Positions 12,725 through 23,093 of a stretch of 64,000 nt of DNA are shown piece by piece (the stretch's first letter is position 1; each line of letters begins with the position of its first letter). The translations under genes were made by a program, and so were the position numbers. The DNA is from Sanghuangporus weigelae (lineage: Eukaryota > Basidiomycota > Agaricomycetes > Hymenochaetales > Hymenochaetaceae), in contig CP137319.1 in NCBI GenBank assembly GCA_033182465.1, positions 2,170,001-2,234,000 on the forward strand, in the 5' to 3' direction. The notes beneath the pieces were generated by a model. That model did no database searches and was not told the DNA's origin. It was given only the letters and a program-made list of their open reading frames with translations.

Positions 12725-13117
12725 GGATAGCTTATCCAAAGATTAAGATCGTGCGACTCGGTACCTGTTGTGAGGTAATTTAGTCGGCAGCACTCGGCAT
12801 CTGCTGATCACTGGATTACAAACGCGATCGACACACTTGCCACATTTAGAAGTTACATGTCCCAACAGCTGATGGTGACTTAGAATTACTTGGTAATAAT
12901 AAAAGTAGCTTTACTCTGTCAGCATGCAAGTCAAAGTCTACATATCCGAACTGGGTGATTTATTGCAAATGTATGATTGAGGCAGATCCCTGCCATTTTG
13001 GTACCGGAACATTACGGAAGTGATGATTACACTATCTGAACAAATAGGAACAAATAAAGAGGGAAAATGCCGGATCCCACGTCGTTAACTCGTTATCCAG
13101 TTATCCGCCCTTATCCA

Positions 13118-13145
13118 CCCGTTATTTTTTTTACCGATCAGGGCC
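13118..13145 (-). repeat. Right terminal inverted repeat of the MITE
   Basis: Reverse complement of the left end with one substitution among the first 12 bases. Followed by the TTA target duplicate. Confidence 0.85.
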
Positions 13146-13374
13146 TTAAAATTTGCAGAGAAATAAAGGATCACGTGTTATCCACGTGCCCGTCTGTTCG
13201 AACGCATTTTGGCCAACGCGAACGCGACAGCCTGCAAAACGACCGCATCGCACGCGAGAACGACTTCCAATGCTCGCAGCCGCCAGTCATCAGAAAGAAA
13301 CATAGATCCGTAACTTCTTTAAGTGGGTCTCATTTTTTTTAAGTGCTTTAGACATTGGTTCATAATTGTTAGGC

Positions 13375-16036
13375 ATGATGGCGTCCACGCCTTACAAGTC
13401 TGTCCAGTGGTCAAACAAGAACGAAGTCAATGAGTTTGTCTATGGGTCGCCATACTCAGAGGCATCCTCCACCGATTCTATCAATGCTTCCTCGACTCTT
13501 CAGTATATCAACTCTCAGTTGGTAGCTCACGGATTCACGCGAAGTTCAGGCGTGTCCTTTGAAGGTCTTTCAAAGGAAGATTCGGACAAATTGTCCAAAT
13601 GCATGCTCGGGATGCTCAACCAGAGAAATGTGCATACCTCCATGCTTATCGATTCGCGCTCTGGTATCTCACTTGTGCTTTACAGGAGGACATGTCCCGC
13701 GTGGAAGAGTTGTCTACAAAATTGCGGACTCTTTCATATGAGCACGAACGCCTGGCTTCAATGCATAGAGCAACTTCCGAGCAGCTAGCTGCAGCAGAGC
13801 GCGAAACGAATCTGTTTAAATCTCGTCTTGCGTGAGTTGACGACTGATTATTCGACTTGCCTTTTTGACTTCGGCTTCAGTGCGTCAAACAAATCACTAC
13901 AGACATCCGAGGTTGCTCATAAAGCTACCACTGCCGAGCTTCAGCGAAGTCGATCAACAATGCAATCTGTGCGACAAACCTATACTTCTGAACTGAAACG
14001 ACGCGAGAAGGAAACTGAAAAGATGATGGAACGTTGGCAAAAAGTATCGGACATGCAGACGAAGCTGGGGTCAATCGGGTCGGGAATCAAATTCAAAACG
14101 ACCCTCGCCAATCCGGTCGTAAGCAGTAGGGACGGTGAGATTGTAGGGAGGGGCCAGGATGCTCTTGAAGATGCTTTAGACGAAGCGCAGGCTGCTCGAA
14201 AGGAGCTTATAGAGGAGAACACGAGTCTAAAGAATGTTTTGCTTTCCGCTGCGAATGAGGTATCACGGATATGCCATTTAATTAGCACAAGGATGGGAGA
14301 GTCTGTGGGAGGAGAAGCACCTCATCTCACTCTTTCGGATATGTTCTCAATATCAGCTCCTGAAAGCGCCAGCGAGAAGTTCAATGCCCTTCTAACGTCC
14401 TTCCAGGGAGTAATCACACGATCAGGAGTCGGTTGCGAACCTGATTCTACGACGCCACTTGACATCCCTCCGAATTCCCATACCATCATTCATGGCAATG
14501 AGGAAGGCCACCACGCTCATGCCAAAGAGCTTGTTCGACTTCAGAGCACCATTGTAGACCTTCGGCGACAACTTGGTAGCTTTCCCTTTGTTCCAATACT
14601 CTTGCAGCTTCTGACACTTCCATGCAGAACAAGCGCAAACGCAAAAAGAGGCGGGGGCCTATGCAGATCAAGCGCAAGCTATTATTCGGCGTTTCCTCAA
14701 TGACGATGATGAGAAGGCGACAGTTCAGGAAAGACAACTTTTAGAAAAGATCCGCAAGGAATTGGACCATGCTCGAAAGAAGGTTGACGAGGCCGCATTG
14801 ACTCTAAAAGACGAGAAGGTGGCACTAGAGGTGGGTTCTCTTGAGTCATTGTTCCGTTGTATCTGACGTCTTCTCCAGGAAGAAAGACAGGCATTTTATA
14901 GAGAACAGCACCTCTGGCGCTCTCAAATGGCTATCCCTCATGGCGATGAACGGCCTTCAAAGCCTACTGGTCTCGAGGCGTATTTTGATGCACCTGCAGA
15001 GCCTCTGGAACTGCCGACTTCACCATCCCGGTCTTTGCGACCCGGGAAGAAGAACGCATCTCCGAGAAAAAGAACTGCCTCACCGCGCAGACCGACGGCG
15101 ATCCCTCGGTCACCAGCGCGTCCGTCCTTCGCTGTTGGAAAGGTATCCAAGAAGCTGCGGAATGGTACACCCAAGAAACCTATCGGATCTTTGCTTGGAG
15201 CATCTACACGGCAATCGAAGGTCATCCCTCCCATGGAAACGGAAGTGGTGCCGACTGCTCCCAGGTTACCAGTGGCGGCATCGGCCCAATCTCTGATTGT
15301 CCCAGACTCCTTTGTCTTACCTCCCCCGTCCCCTTTTGCTTCCATCCCACCCAGTCAATCGGAACTTCTCTCAAAGAAACCGTTGCCCGCACCATCTTTT
15401 GATGTGCCAGATGATCACCATGATGAGCAGCCAGATGACACGCACTACACACAATATCCAGCGTCGAAAAGGTCTTTCCCTGTTGCTAAACCTCTGGCCG
15501 AACATATGATCCACGCGTATTCGCCGGCCCGTCCGAGCCCTTTGAGTCGGATCATGATGCTTGCAAACTCACCAGCGCAGAGTGTCGCTCGTGCAAAAGA
15601 CGACCTGCTTTTCGGTTCCGTTGCGGCTGAGGATGAACATCAATCTAGTGCAGGTCCGTCGTCCGGTACAGTGCCTATGATGCTCGAGGAAGAGCTGGGA
15701 ATTGGAGATGAAAGTAATGCATTGGACGACAGCCCTCTACGACATAAGAATTTGTGCCATGCGAACAAGAGAATGGGCGCAAAGAGACCGAATCCCGGAT
15801 TCAGGGACAATGCTAAGGGGAAGACAACTTTGTTTAAAGGCTCTGCTAATGGCACAAGTCTTGATACAGACAAAGAGAATGGTTTCTCTACGACGAGTCG
15901 AGCACGACGGCCACCGATTCCTGCTGTGACGAAGCAGTCGACAACTGTCAGACCACTATTGGCTGGGAAAGGTGGTGCGAGGCGTGTGCCTATAGGCAGC
16001 GTCGACGCAGCTCCCATTGGACCTGGATGGAAATGA
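13375..16036 (+). CDS. ADIP/SSX2IP/Msd1-like coiled-coil protein
   Basis: Resembles the afadin- and alpha-actinin-binding family, whose fission-yeast member Msd1 and vertebrate member SSX2IP anchor microtubule minus ends at spindle poles or centrosomes. Five exons (13375-13629, 13686-13831, 13881-14575, 14628-14830, 14879-16036) sum to 2457 nt, 818 residues. The N-terminal signature includes YINSQLVAHGF, then LSTKLRTLSYEHERL. A long coiled coil spans roughly residues 90-450. The C-terminal half is basic and proline-rich, with SPRKRTASPRRP and SPSRSLRPGKK, consistent with regulated microtubule binding (inference). It ends in RRVPIGSVDAAPIGPGWK. There are four introns of 48-56 nt. A MITE lies just upstream. 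The role at the spindle pole body is inferred from the family only. Confidence 0.8.
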
Positions 16037-16234
16037 TTCGATTATTCTTGCCGCGCACATATTTATTTTGCTCGACTTGTACTTGCTTTCTCGAAAACAT
16101 GACCTAATGCTCTGGACGTCCGACCATCATGATTCTTACATGTACTTTAGTCAATGTCAAGAGCTCTACATTGATATTCTCCTGATAGAGTCGTAAGGAA
16201 GTTCCTCTGTTCGTACCACCGTATGAGTCTTCAA
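16037..16234. other. Convergent spacer
   Basis: 198 bases between the ADIP-like and F-box stops; 3' untranslated sequence for both. Nothing distinctive. Confidence 0.5.
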
Positions 16235-17989
16235 TCAACCGTCATAGCCTTCAAGAACCATCTCGGCACTGCTCAGGATGAGGTCGGATGTTTCGGGATC
16301 TCGCGTTTGTGATGAATGGAGGACAATACCGGTATAATAGTCCCGAATGATATGTCGGATACGCTTTCCTGTGAGATGATGTAGAGGTCTCCGTTCCGAT
16401 ACACTGGCTTGCGTAGCCATCAATTGGATTCCTCCTTCATCGGTCTTAGCTTCAGCAATCAGGCGTCCAGTTCGGGTAGGTCCATCAAACGAGAAAGAAC
16501 GCCATCTTGGAAATTCGATGTGTTCAGGATTACCGCCCTGATCGGCAGCGATGAATATTCCGATGTCTCTAGAACGGGCCCCAGCTGACGACTGCGAATT
16601 GTAGTGGCTCTCCACGACTTCAGCGAATTGTAAGTGATGAAAGATTGACGTGATCTGTACCCCCTCATGATAACTGAAGACTACATCGACAACTGAAACT
16701 GAATTAACAGAAGGATGTCGGCGTCGCGCCAACTCAAGGTCGAGCCAAGTTGAGGCATGAGTAGATAGCCCTAAATAAGGCGGGAAAGGCGTTGATAAAT
16801 GTAGCCGTAGACTTCCGTCAATATGTTCGGGCTGCACATTATAATGGGTCCAGGTCGACTCATCATCAATGGCTTGCCAACAGCTCTCGAAGTGGGCGAG
16901 GGACAGCGAGCGTATAATAAAATCAGAAGACCCTAGTCTAGCTACAAAGAGCAAATGGCTTCCTGCAATTGCGACCGATGAACGGAAATTGGGATCATCA
17001 TTACTCTGCGTTAATCGAGGCAAAATTAGTAATAGATTCATGGCAAACCGAGAATAAAAGTTGAGCCACTGACGAAGCTTCGTAAGGACAGAAGAAGAAC
17101 CGAGTTACGTGAGAAATCGATGATCATCGCACCGCTCGAGCCCCGGATTCGAGCGCGGGGATCAATGCAGAGGTAAGGAACTATTGTACGTTGCTCGTTC
17201 ACGATAGGTTGGCTCAACATAATATATTCTCCGCCGGCTCCTTCGCATAGATCTGACCATGGCTTCACAATTTTCTGAAGCAGTACGCAATTTCCGGTTT
17301 GAAGGTCCAATTCCGATAGCTCAATTTTGACAGCCCTAGCAAATTATGAGCGGTATGTAATGAGAAACGCACTTCCGTCGGGTACTCACATTACAGAGCG
17401 AATATGTGAACGACCAATCAAGCAGATAGTAAGAACGTTCTTATCAGAGCGGAGCTCAAACCCAGATCCAAGAAGCTCCAAAAGGGGGTTTTTGCGCTCC
17501 AGGAGATATTTGTTCTTGTCCACGTCGAAACAATACAGAGTTTCATCGGCAAAATACAAGAAGAACCTTCCTCCCGGAAGCAATTGAGGGTCTGTGAGCA
17601 TACGCAGGCAATGCGAGCGCTCTATCGCTATGGCTCGACGCCAGATGGGTTTTGGTGAATCAGATGTCCAGTTTCTGTACCCTCGCAAGGCTCGTAATGC
17701 AAGGCTCCGCACATCAGTCTCTTCGCGTGTCTGGCCAGGCAAGATACTAGGAAAGAGTTCGCGGGGCAAATGCAAAGCGACGGCGTGCCACACTTCTGAT
17801 TGTGATACTAGGTATCTGAGATACCTACAAGTCTGAGAAAAGTCAGCATGATAGTAAAGTATTGCAGATACCTTCAGAAATTCAAACCTGTTCAGCATGT
17901 ATGAGATCAACTATATCGCACAAACAGAGGGCTTTCAGAATCGTGTCATCGACCAGACGAGCTAGATCACCCAGGCAGGTCCGTTTCAT
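16235..17989 (-). CDS. F-box protein
   Basis: Likely substrate receptor of an SCF ubiquitin ligase, from one of the expanded agaricomycete F-box families. Four exons on the minus strand (17989-17888, 17832-17390, 17335-17074, 17005-16235) sum to 1578 nt, 525 residues, with 54-68 nt GT-AG introns. The N terminus carries a degenerate F-box: LVDDTILKALCLCDIVDL followed by CRYLRYLVSQSEVWHAV. The remainder has repeated beta-strand-like blocks with Asp/Trp (for example LLPGGRFFLYFADETLYCFD) that resemble the propeller-like C-terminal half of similar fungal F-box proteins. No WD40 signature is clear. The substrate is unknown. Confidence 0.75.
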
Positions 17990-18276
17990 GGTCGTCGCTA
18001 AGTTATTTGAAGAGCGCTCAGCGCCGGAAACTGAACTGAACAGTATCAAAGTCTATCTTTGTATCAAAGAAAGAACGTGTTCTCCAATTGATTTGTAGAC
18101 ACGTGGTTCGATTCTCCAATCACGTCGGAGTTTCTTTTTTGCTACAATTGCTCCATCCCCATTTCTTCTAAGTCAACGATATTACTATGCAATAACTATA
18201 TAAAAAATGCGCAAGTAAGGAGACTACGGCATCGCACTACAAAGATATTCTATTTACGAAGGGTTCGCCATCGTCC
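17990..18276. other. Spacer between the F-box and dioxygenase genes
   Basis: Short AT-rich region containing the F-box promoter and the dioxygenase 3' end. No further element seen. Confidence 0.5.
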
Positions 18277-19584
18277 TTAAGCCGATGCAGAAGGGATAGA
18301 CGATGCGTCACTACCACTCGGAATGGCACCGCTCGGGAATGCGCTACCACTTGGTCTGTCGGGATCACTGTTCTCATTCGCAACACCACCATCTTCAGTA
18401 AGCGTCGCTGCAGACCATACAGTGTACGATGCCGTCGTGTCAATGCCCAGTGAACTCCATGCCAGAATACCGTCCGAAATGTCATCACCAAGAAGCACGT
18501 ATTCCATCACCGGGTCGATATCGTCCGCTGCCTCCGCAAGGATACGATCTTCACTGTTCTCCGTCAGCTCCTGCGTATTTGTGCTATATATACGGTTCTA
18601 ATTCTTCAACCTGGCTGATCAGGTCCTGGTCAAAGTACACTTGGCCAACGTGAGCAACGGTGCCGCCGGTGTAGGTGTCGTTGTCATTCCCACTTCCGTC
18701 CGTCTGGTGAATCAAGAGATGGATGTGCGTTGTACGTCCGGTGTAGTGGCCTGGGAAGATGCTAACGAACTGCGTGTAGCCTTCATTGGAAGTTTCTTGG
18801 ATGCCGCGGAGGAATGTATTGTTCTGAAAACGTATCGTTGTTAGATAGAGCATTCAAGACACGGGCTGCGGAAGACTCACGATATTCGTAGGGTCATCCG
18901 AGCCAACGCCGTTACTACTCGCAACGACGCCAGAGTATACACCAGTTGCGTTAGCTAGCGGGGTTAATCAGACGATATCCAAACGCACAAACCGAAGATT
19001 ACTTACCATGCCAGAAGTCGATATAGTATCCAGAAACTGGCTCGCAGGTATTAACATCGATGAGCTCGACATCGGCGTACAAAGGAACGCCCTGCTGATC
19101 GTCAGTAACGTCAGAGCGAATAAGCTCGCTCTCAACATCTAAACGAGGGTGTCAGATTGCCGGCGGTGAGACAGTCAGAAGAAAACTAACAGTATGGACC
19201 CTGCGTGACTTCTGGTCCGAGAACGCATGAGCTATTTCCATCAAATGGATCAGAGTCCACCGTGAGTCCGGTAGCGTTCGACAAGTGTGAAGTGTTAAGC
19301 ACAGTGCCTAGATCGCGCTTGCGGAGGAAGGGCCAGGTCGCATCGAGGCCACGCGCCTTGCGGGCCTTTTCTGCGAACGCCTTGCGACGAGCCATGGAGC
19401 GCTCTGCGACGCCACCGCGAGCCCTTAACTTCGACTGACAGTCGGCGAGCGAGCGACGAGCGGCCTTCTGGAACTCCTGGCGCTTAGCCAGCTCAGACGC
19501 ACTCACCGCATGCCGGTGTGCGACAACAGAACCAGCTGCCACGAGCATAACGAGAGCCGAGAGAGAAGTTGTAGACTTGACCAT
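18277..19584 (-). CDS. Secreted intradiol ring-cleavage dioxygenase
   Basis: Non-haem Fe(III) dioxygenase that opens catechol-type rings between the hydroxyls; extracellular forms occur in wood-decay fungi. A signal peptide starts at 19584 (LSALVMLVAAGSVVAH), followed by a basic propeptide with a Lys-Arg site (SELAKRQ) suited to Kex2. The core shows the expected iron ligands: Tyr in TQGPY, Tyr in ATGVYSG, and two His in GHYTGRTTHIH. Exons join through 50-60 nt GT-AG introns, near 19190, 19010, 18880-18840 and 18600. The tail is Ser/Gly/Pro-rich. A CATAAAA element lies about 90 bases upstream. With three laccases nearby it fits aromatic breakdown outside the cell, though physical clustering alone does not prove a pathway. 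Confidence 0.88.
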
Positions 19585-20237
19585 TTTGCAGGACAGCCAG
19601 GGGATGCTTTGAATGGTCGAGTGAACGAGAGTGTGTTCCTGTTTCGTTCCCTTAGTGGTTGTCCTGGTGGCCTTTTATGCGAGTAAACCTCAGTGGAAGG
19701 CGATTGAAAGGTTGAAAAATTGGCTGTATGCGCCGGACGCCGAACAGCACACAGGCGAGTGCGCACACAGCAAATGACATTGCGTGAATTCGACTGCGGC
19801 ACGAGATGTAACTACGCGAAGGACTGGCGAGCATGGAAATCATTTCGGTTCCGCAATCCAAAGCATGGGATTGGCTCTCCTGTCGAATGCCAAGAGATAA
19901 GATGTCTGTCAGAACTAAAGAACCTCGGAGATGCACTGCGTCGGCCTCCGCACAAATACTCCATGCAGGCCTTTTTCAAGGCAGCCGGAAAAGGATGGGG
20001 CACGAATTAGAAAACCAATAGAGTACCCTCAATTTCGACGCATTAGCAAATTGTCTGCTGATCTTGTTTTCGTGTTGGACGGGACCAAATCGCGAAGATA
20101 CTTCATCCGGAGAAGAGCTGATGCGGAACGACATGTCTCCTTCATTCTCTCCGTGCGACGACTTGGAGACGCTCCGAATGAGAAATCTCTTCTTCGCCGA
20201 TTAATAAAGGATCGTAGACAGGTCAAGAAGCGGCAAG
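19585..20237. other. Promoter region of the intradiol dioxygenase
   Basis: About 650 bases. The proximal 100 hold the TATA-like element. The short overlapping frames on both strands have no motifs. The left part also receives the 3' end of the methyltransferase gene. Confidence 0.5.
19673..19679 (-). promoter_or_regulatory. TATA-like element of the intradiol dioxygenase
   Basis: CATAAAA on the minus strand, about 90 bases upstream of the ATG at 19584. The distance matches that in laccases 1 and 2. Confidence 0.45.
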
Positions 20238-21332
20238 TCATGGAGAAAGTCGCAAATCGACCCAACCGAGTACGATCCAGACCAACCAGCGTCGCCTATC
20301 CATATCATCCTCACCGTCCCTGTCCTCTCTCCAGTCACGGCGAGCTTCATCGTTGACTTCTCGTTCAGAGATATCTAGCACGTCAAGTCTCGGTTTTGGC
20401 GTGTTGTCCCTTTGAGAAACATGAATAGAGCGTACAGCACGGAGAAAACCAGAGAGAGCATAACGTCCGGTATGGAGACCCGCAACGAGGTGTACACGAG
20501 CGTCTGGTGTTCTGCGAAGGAGAAAGTAAATTGTCTGGGCGAAAATATCGTGTAGGGCTGCGTTCCAAAGCGTATCCGCAGCGACAATCAAATCAAAGCC
20601 GACACCCTCAGCATCATCTTTTTGCGAAGAAATCAGAGCAGAAATGTCTTCACCCCATGCATACGGCACAACATGGATGCACTTCGGAATCGTGTCTGTC
20701 ACTTGAGAATGGTCCGAACCACTCGAGTAGTTCCTTTGTACATTTATTCGCAAAGTCTCAATAAGTAGTTCGTCGGGATAGTCGCTCAACGTAATCCGCC
20801 ATTCCTTCATATCCTCTCCTCTCGACTCGGAATCGCGCTCAATCCTTTTCAAGTACTTGGCGATAAGTAACCCTGGTAGTCCTGCACCCGCCCCAAGTTC
20901 CAGTACTCTAAACGTTCCACCAGATCTGATGTCTTGTTCATCGGACCTCGATAGATGCATGAACCTATCGAGTTTCAGCTCGTCGATATGATCTGCTAGG
21001 AAGACAGCGGCAGCCCAGATGCTCGATGCGTGAAGTTCCCAGTTACGCGCTTGCGTGTCAGGCGTGTGCAACGTCAGAGTTATAGGATCTGTTGTCCATT
21101 GATATTCTTCATCGTCGGCCGAGGGTGCACCTTTGACATCTGCATGTCTCCTAAGACCCGGATAAGTGTATGTGAACGTTGATCCCGCTTCTGAGTATGT
21201 TATCGGAGCGTAGTCATATACGACTCCAAGGAATGCAGAGAGGATGTCCTCTGGCTCTTCATGTTCATGACGGCCCTCCGGAGCAATCGTTGATGTACGG
21301 GTTGAAGATGACTCGAATCCGGTAGATACCAT
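20238..21332 (-). CDS. EFM7: Protein methyltransferase, EFM7/NNT1-like (methyltransferase 16 family)
   Basis: Seven-beta-strand S-adenosylmethionine-dependent methyltransferase. The yeast homologue methylates the N-terminal region of elongation factor 1A. This is an intronless 364-residue frame, unusual in this intron-rich window. Key features are NWELHASSIWAAAVFLADHI before the SAM site, motif I VLELGAGAGLPGLLIAKYL, motif II TLSDYPD, YAWGED, and FDLIVAADTLWN. The C-terminal 40 residues are highly charged (REDRDGEDDMDRRRW) and then hydrophobic, a local extension. It could alternatively be a paralogue with another substrate. The next gene upstream on the same strand encodes NAD(P)HX dehydratase, 162 bases away. 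Confidence 0.82.
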   Translation of the reverse strand: MVSTGFESSSTRTSTIAPEGRHEHEEPEDILSAFLGVVYDYAPITYSEAGSTFTYTYPGLRRHADVKGAPSADDEEYQWTTDPITLTLHTPDTQARNWELHASSIWAAAVFLADHIDELKLDRFMHLSRSDEQDIRSGGTFRVLELGAGAGLPGLLIAKYLKRIERDSESRGEDMKEWRITLSDYPDELLIETLRINVQRNYSSGSDHSQVTDTIPKCIHVVPYAWGEDISALISSQKDDAEGVGFDLIVAADTLWNAALHDIFAQTIYFLLRRTPDARVHLVAGLHTGRYALSGFLRAVRSIHVSQRDNTPKPRLDVLDISEREVNDEARRDWREDRDGEDDMDRRRWLVWIVLGWVDLRLSP

Positions 21333-21494
21333 TCAAACCGTGAGATGTTTTATAAAAATAATGTTGTCGTTTAAACAAGATTTCTATCGGGATTTGCCGA
21401 TGCAGATCATCGCATTTGTTTTCAGGCTCAGGAGTGGTACGGAACGGTAGTACAGATTGCAAGTGCCAAGTAATCGTATTCGAATGCTCTGTCC

Positions 21495-22765
21495 TCACAA
21501 TTCCCCCTTCTCAGCTTCCTCTCCAAATACTTCTCCGAACGCACCTCCAATTTCGTCAATCAGGTCCGCCGTGATCAAACTCCGGCCCTTTTTCTCGAAT
21601 CCTCTTCTCGAGACCGTCCGTGTAACAATTGATGCACCAACAGCACCAAGGAAGTGTAATCGCGATACAGGTATTCCTGCGTCGCTCGGCGTTCTGCCCC
21701 ATGCACCGTCCTCGAAACACTTGGCCCAGGCGAGGAACGTCCCGGCGGCACCGGATAGAATGTCACCTTGTCCTCCGCAACGTTTGAGTCCACCCGGAGT
21801 ATCGACGATGGCAGTCTGCGGATCGGAGCTCTGCGGATGCACCGCGATGACATCCTCCGGCCCCTTTTGAATGATGGTCACTCCGCCCAGGAATTTTGAA
21901 ACGAGTTGTGCGCGTTTCGATGGCTCGGTCGATGGATCGATATTCTGGAAAAAATTACCATCAGTATGATAGATCTGACGAACTATGCGAGAGATATGGT
22001 ACACATACCACAGCTTCGCTCAGGCGCTTGAATTCCACTACATTCGGGGTGAGAACCGCCTTCTCGTAACCGCGAATCACATCAGGATCTAATCCGACCA
22101 TGTATAATGCATCCGCGTCGAGGACAAGGTACATCTTCTGTTCTCTTGCAAGTCCGACGGCCATTCGTGCATAATCTTGCATATAGTCCTCGCGTCCCAG
22201 TCCTGGACCGACGATGAGTACGTGTAAACGTTTCAGCAATGCGTCCAGCTCGGATTTTACGGAATCGCGAGGTCTTCAGAAGACATGTTATGAGATTCGC
22301 AATCAAAGCATTCGAGCGCATCAACGCACTTATCCTCGTGAAGAATAGGGTGGACAATGAGATCCGGGGCGTATGCCTTAATCGCTCCAGCTGCGGTAGG
22401 CGCACAGATGACATGTGACAAATCTGCACCCTGTGAGCAGACATCCCGTACATAAATCGATGTCAACGTATCAGAGAAATAAGAACAATTTACGAGTCTT
22501 TGAGAAGATATTGCAGCGAAGTAGGGTGCGCCTGTATAACTAGATTAGCCCTGTGTCAGCATACATCCTTCGGAATATTGATATGTCATGAACGACTTAC
22601 TCAAGTGCGCCACCTAACACGGCGACTCTTCCTACCAAAACCTTCAGTTCTGCCGAATGGCAATGTCGTTTCAAAATACCGACCCGACTGGCCCTTGTGC
22701 AGCGTTCCATTGAGCGGTGGAATGAGATGCTTGAGTTGCTTGAACAGTGAATCCGGAATCGGCAT
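21495..22765 (-). CDS. NNR2: ATP-dependent (S)-NAD(P)H-hydrate dehydratase
   Basis: Repairs damaged NAD(P)H hydrates (NADHX, NADPHX) using ATP; family of yeast YKL151C and animal CARKD. Starts at ATG 22765 with [19 protein letters not shown], followed by [11 protein letters not shown] and, after short introns, YTGAPYFAA. Further motifs are [47 protein letters not shown] and the ribokinase-like active site [19 protein letters not shown]. The 3' exon runs to a stop at 21495. About five exons, all boundaries GT-AG and in frame where checked. Likely cytosolic, since no targeting signal is evident. Confidence 0.9.
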
Positions 22766-23093
22766 GGTTGTCTTTTTTTCCTTCCAGCCCTCTTCTATCT
22801 ATTGTCTATAGTAACCTACTCAGGCTGGTCGTTTGAAGTTGAAGCCTCGGTCAGTTCACAGGCGAAGAAAGCTGATGTTGTTGTGCACATGACATCAATT
22901 GGCAGATATGAGATCATCTTTATATTACTGTGGGATTTCATTTCCTTTTGCAGATCACTCTATTCATCAAAAGGCCTTTCATACAGTGCATTCTTTCGGA
23001 TATTGCTTTGTATTATACAATACATTGAGTTTTCTCTTCTGGCGCCTACTTCTTTCTATGGTCGTTACTATTTCTATGAAATGTTCTCGCTCA
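22766..23093. other. Spacer between phosphoglucomutase and NAD(P)HX dehydratase
   Basis: 328 AT- and T-rich bases. Plus-strand open frames through it are antisense to flanks and unsupported. It should hold the dehydratase promoter. Confidence 0.5.

Larger units (their letters stand above)
12697..13145. mobile_element. PIF/Harbinger-like MITE (non-autonomous DNA transposon)
   Basis: A 449-bp element with terminal inverted repeats. The left end GGGCCTGATCGG continues into an A-run then TAACGG, and the right end is its reverse complement over about 28 bases with one mismatch near the tip. The trinucleotide TTA lies directly outside both ends (12694-12696 and 13146-13148), a 3-bp TWA target duplication typical of PIF/Harbinger. 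The sub-terminal regions repeat TTATCC/GGATAA motifs. No transposase frame exists inside, so it needs a helper element in trans. It ends about 230 bases before the start of the ADIP-like gene, so it sits in that gene's promoter region. The near-identical ends suggest fairly recent insertion. Confidence 0.85.
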
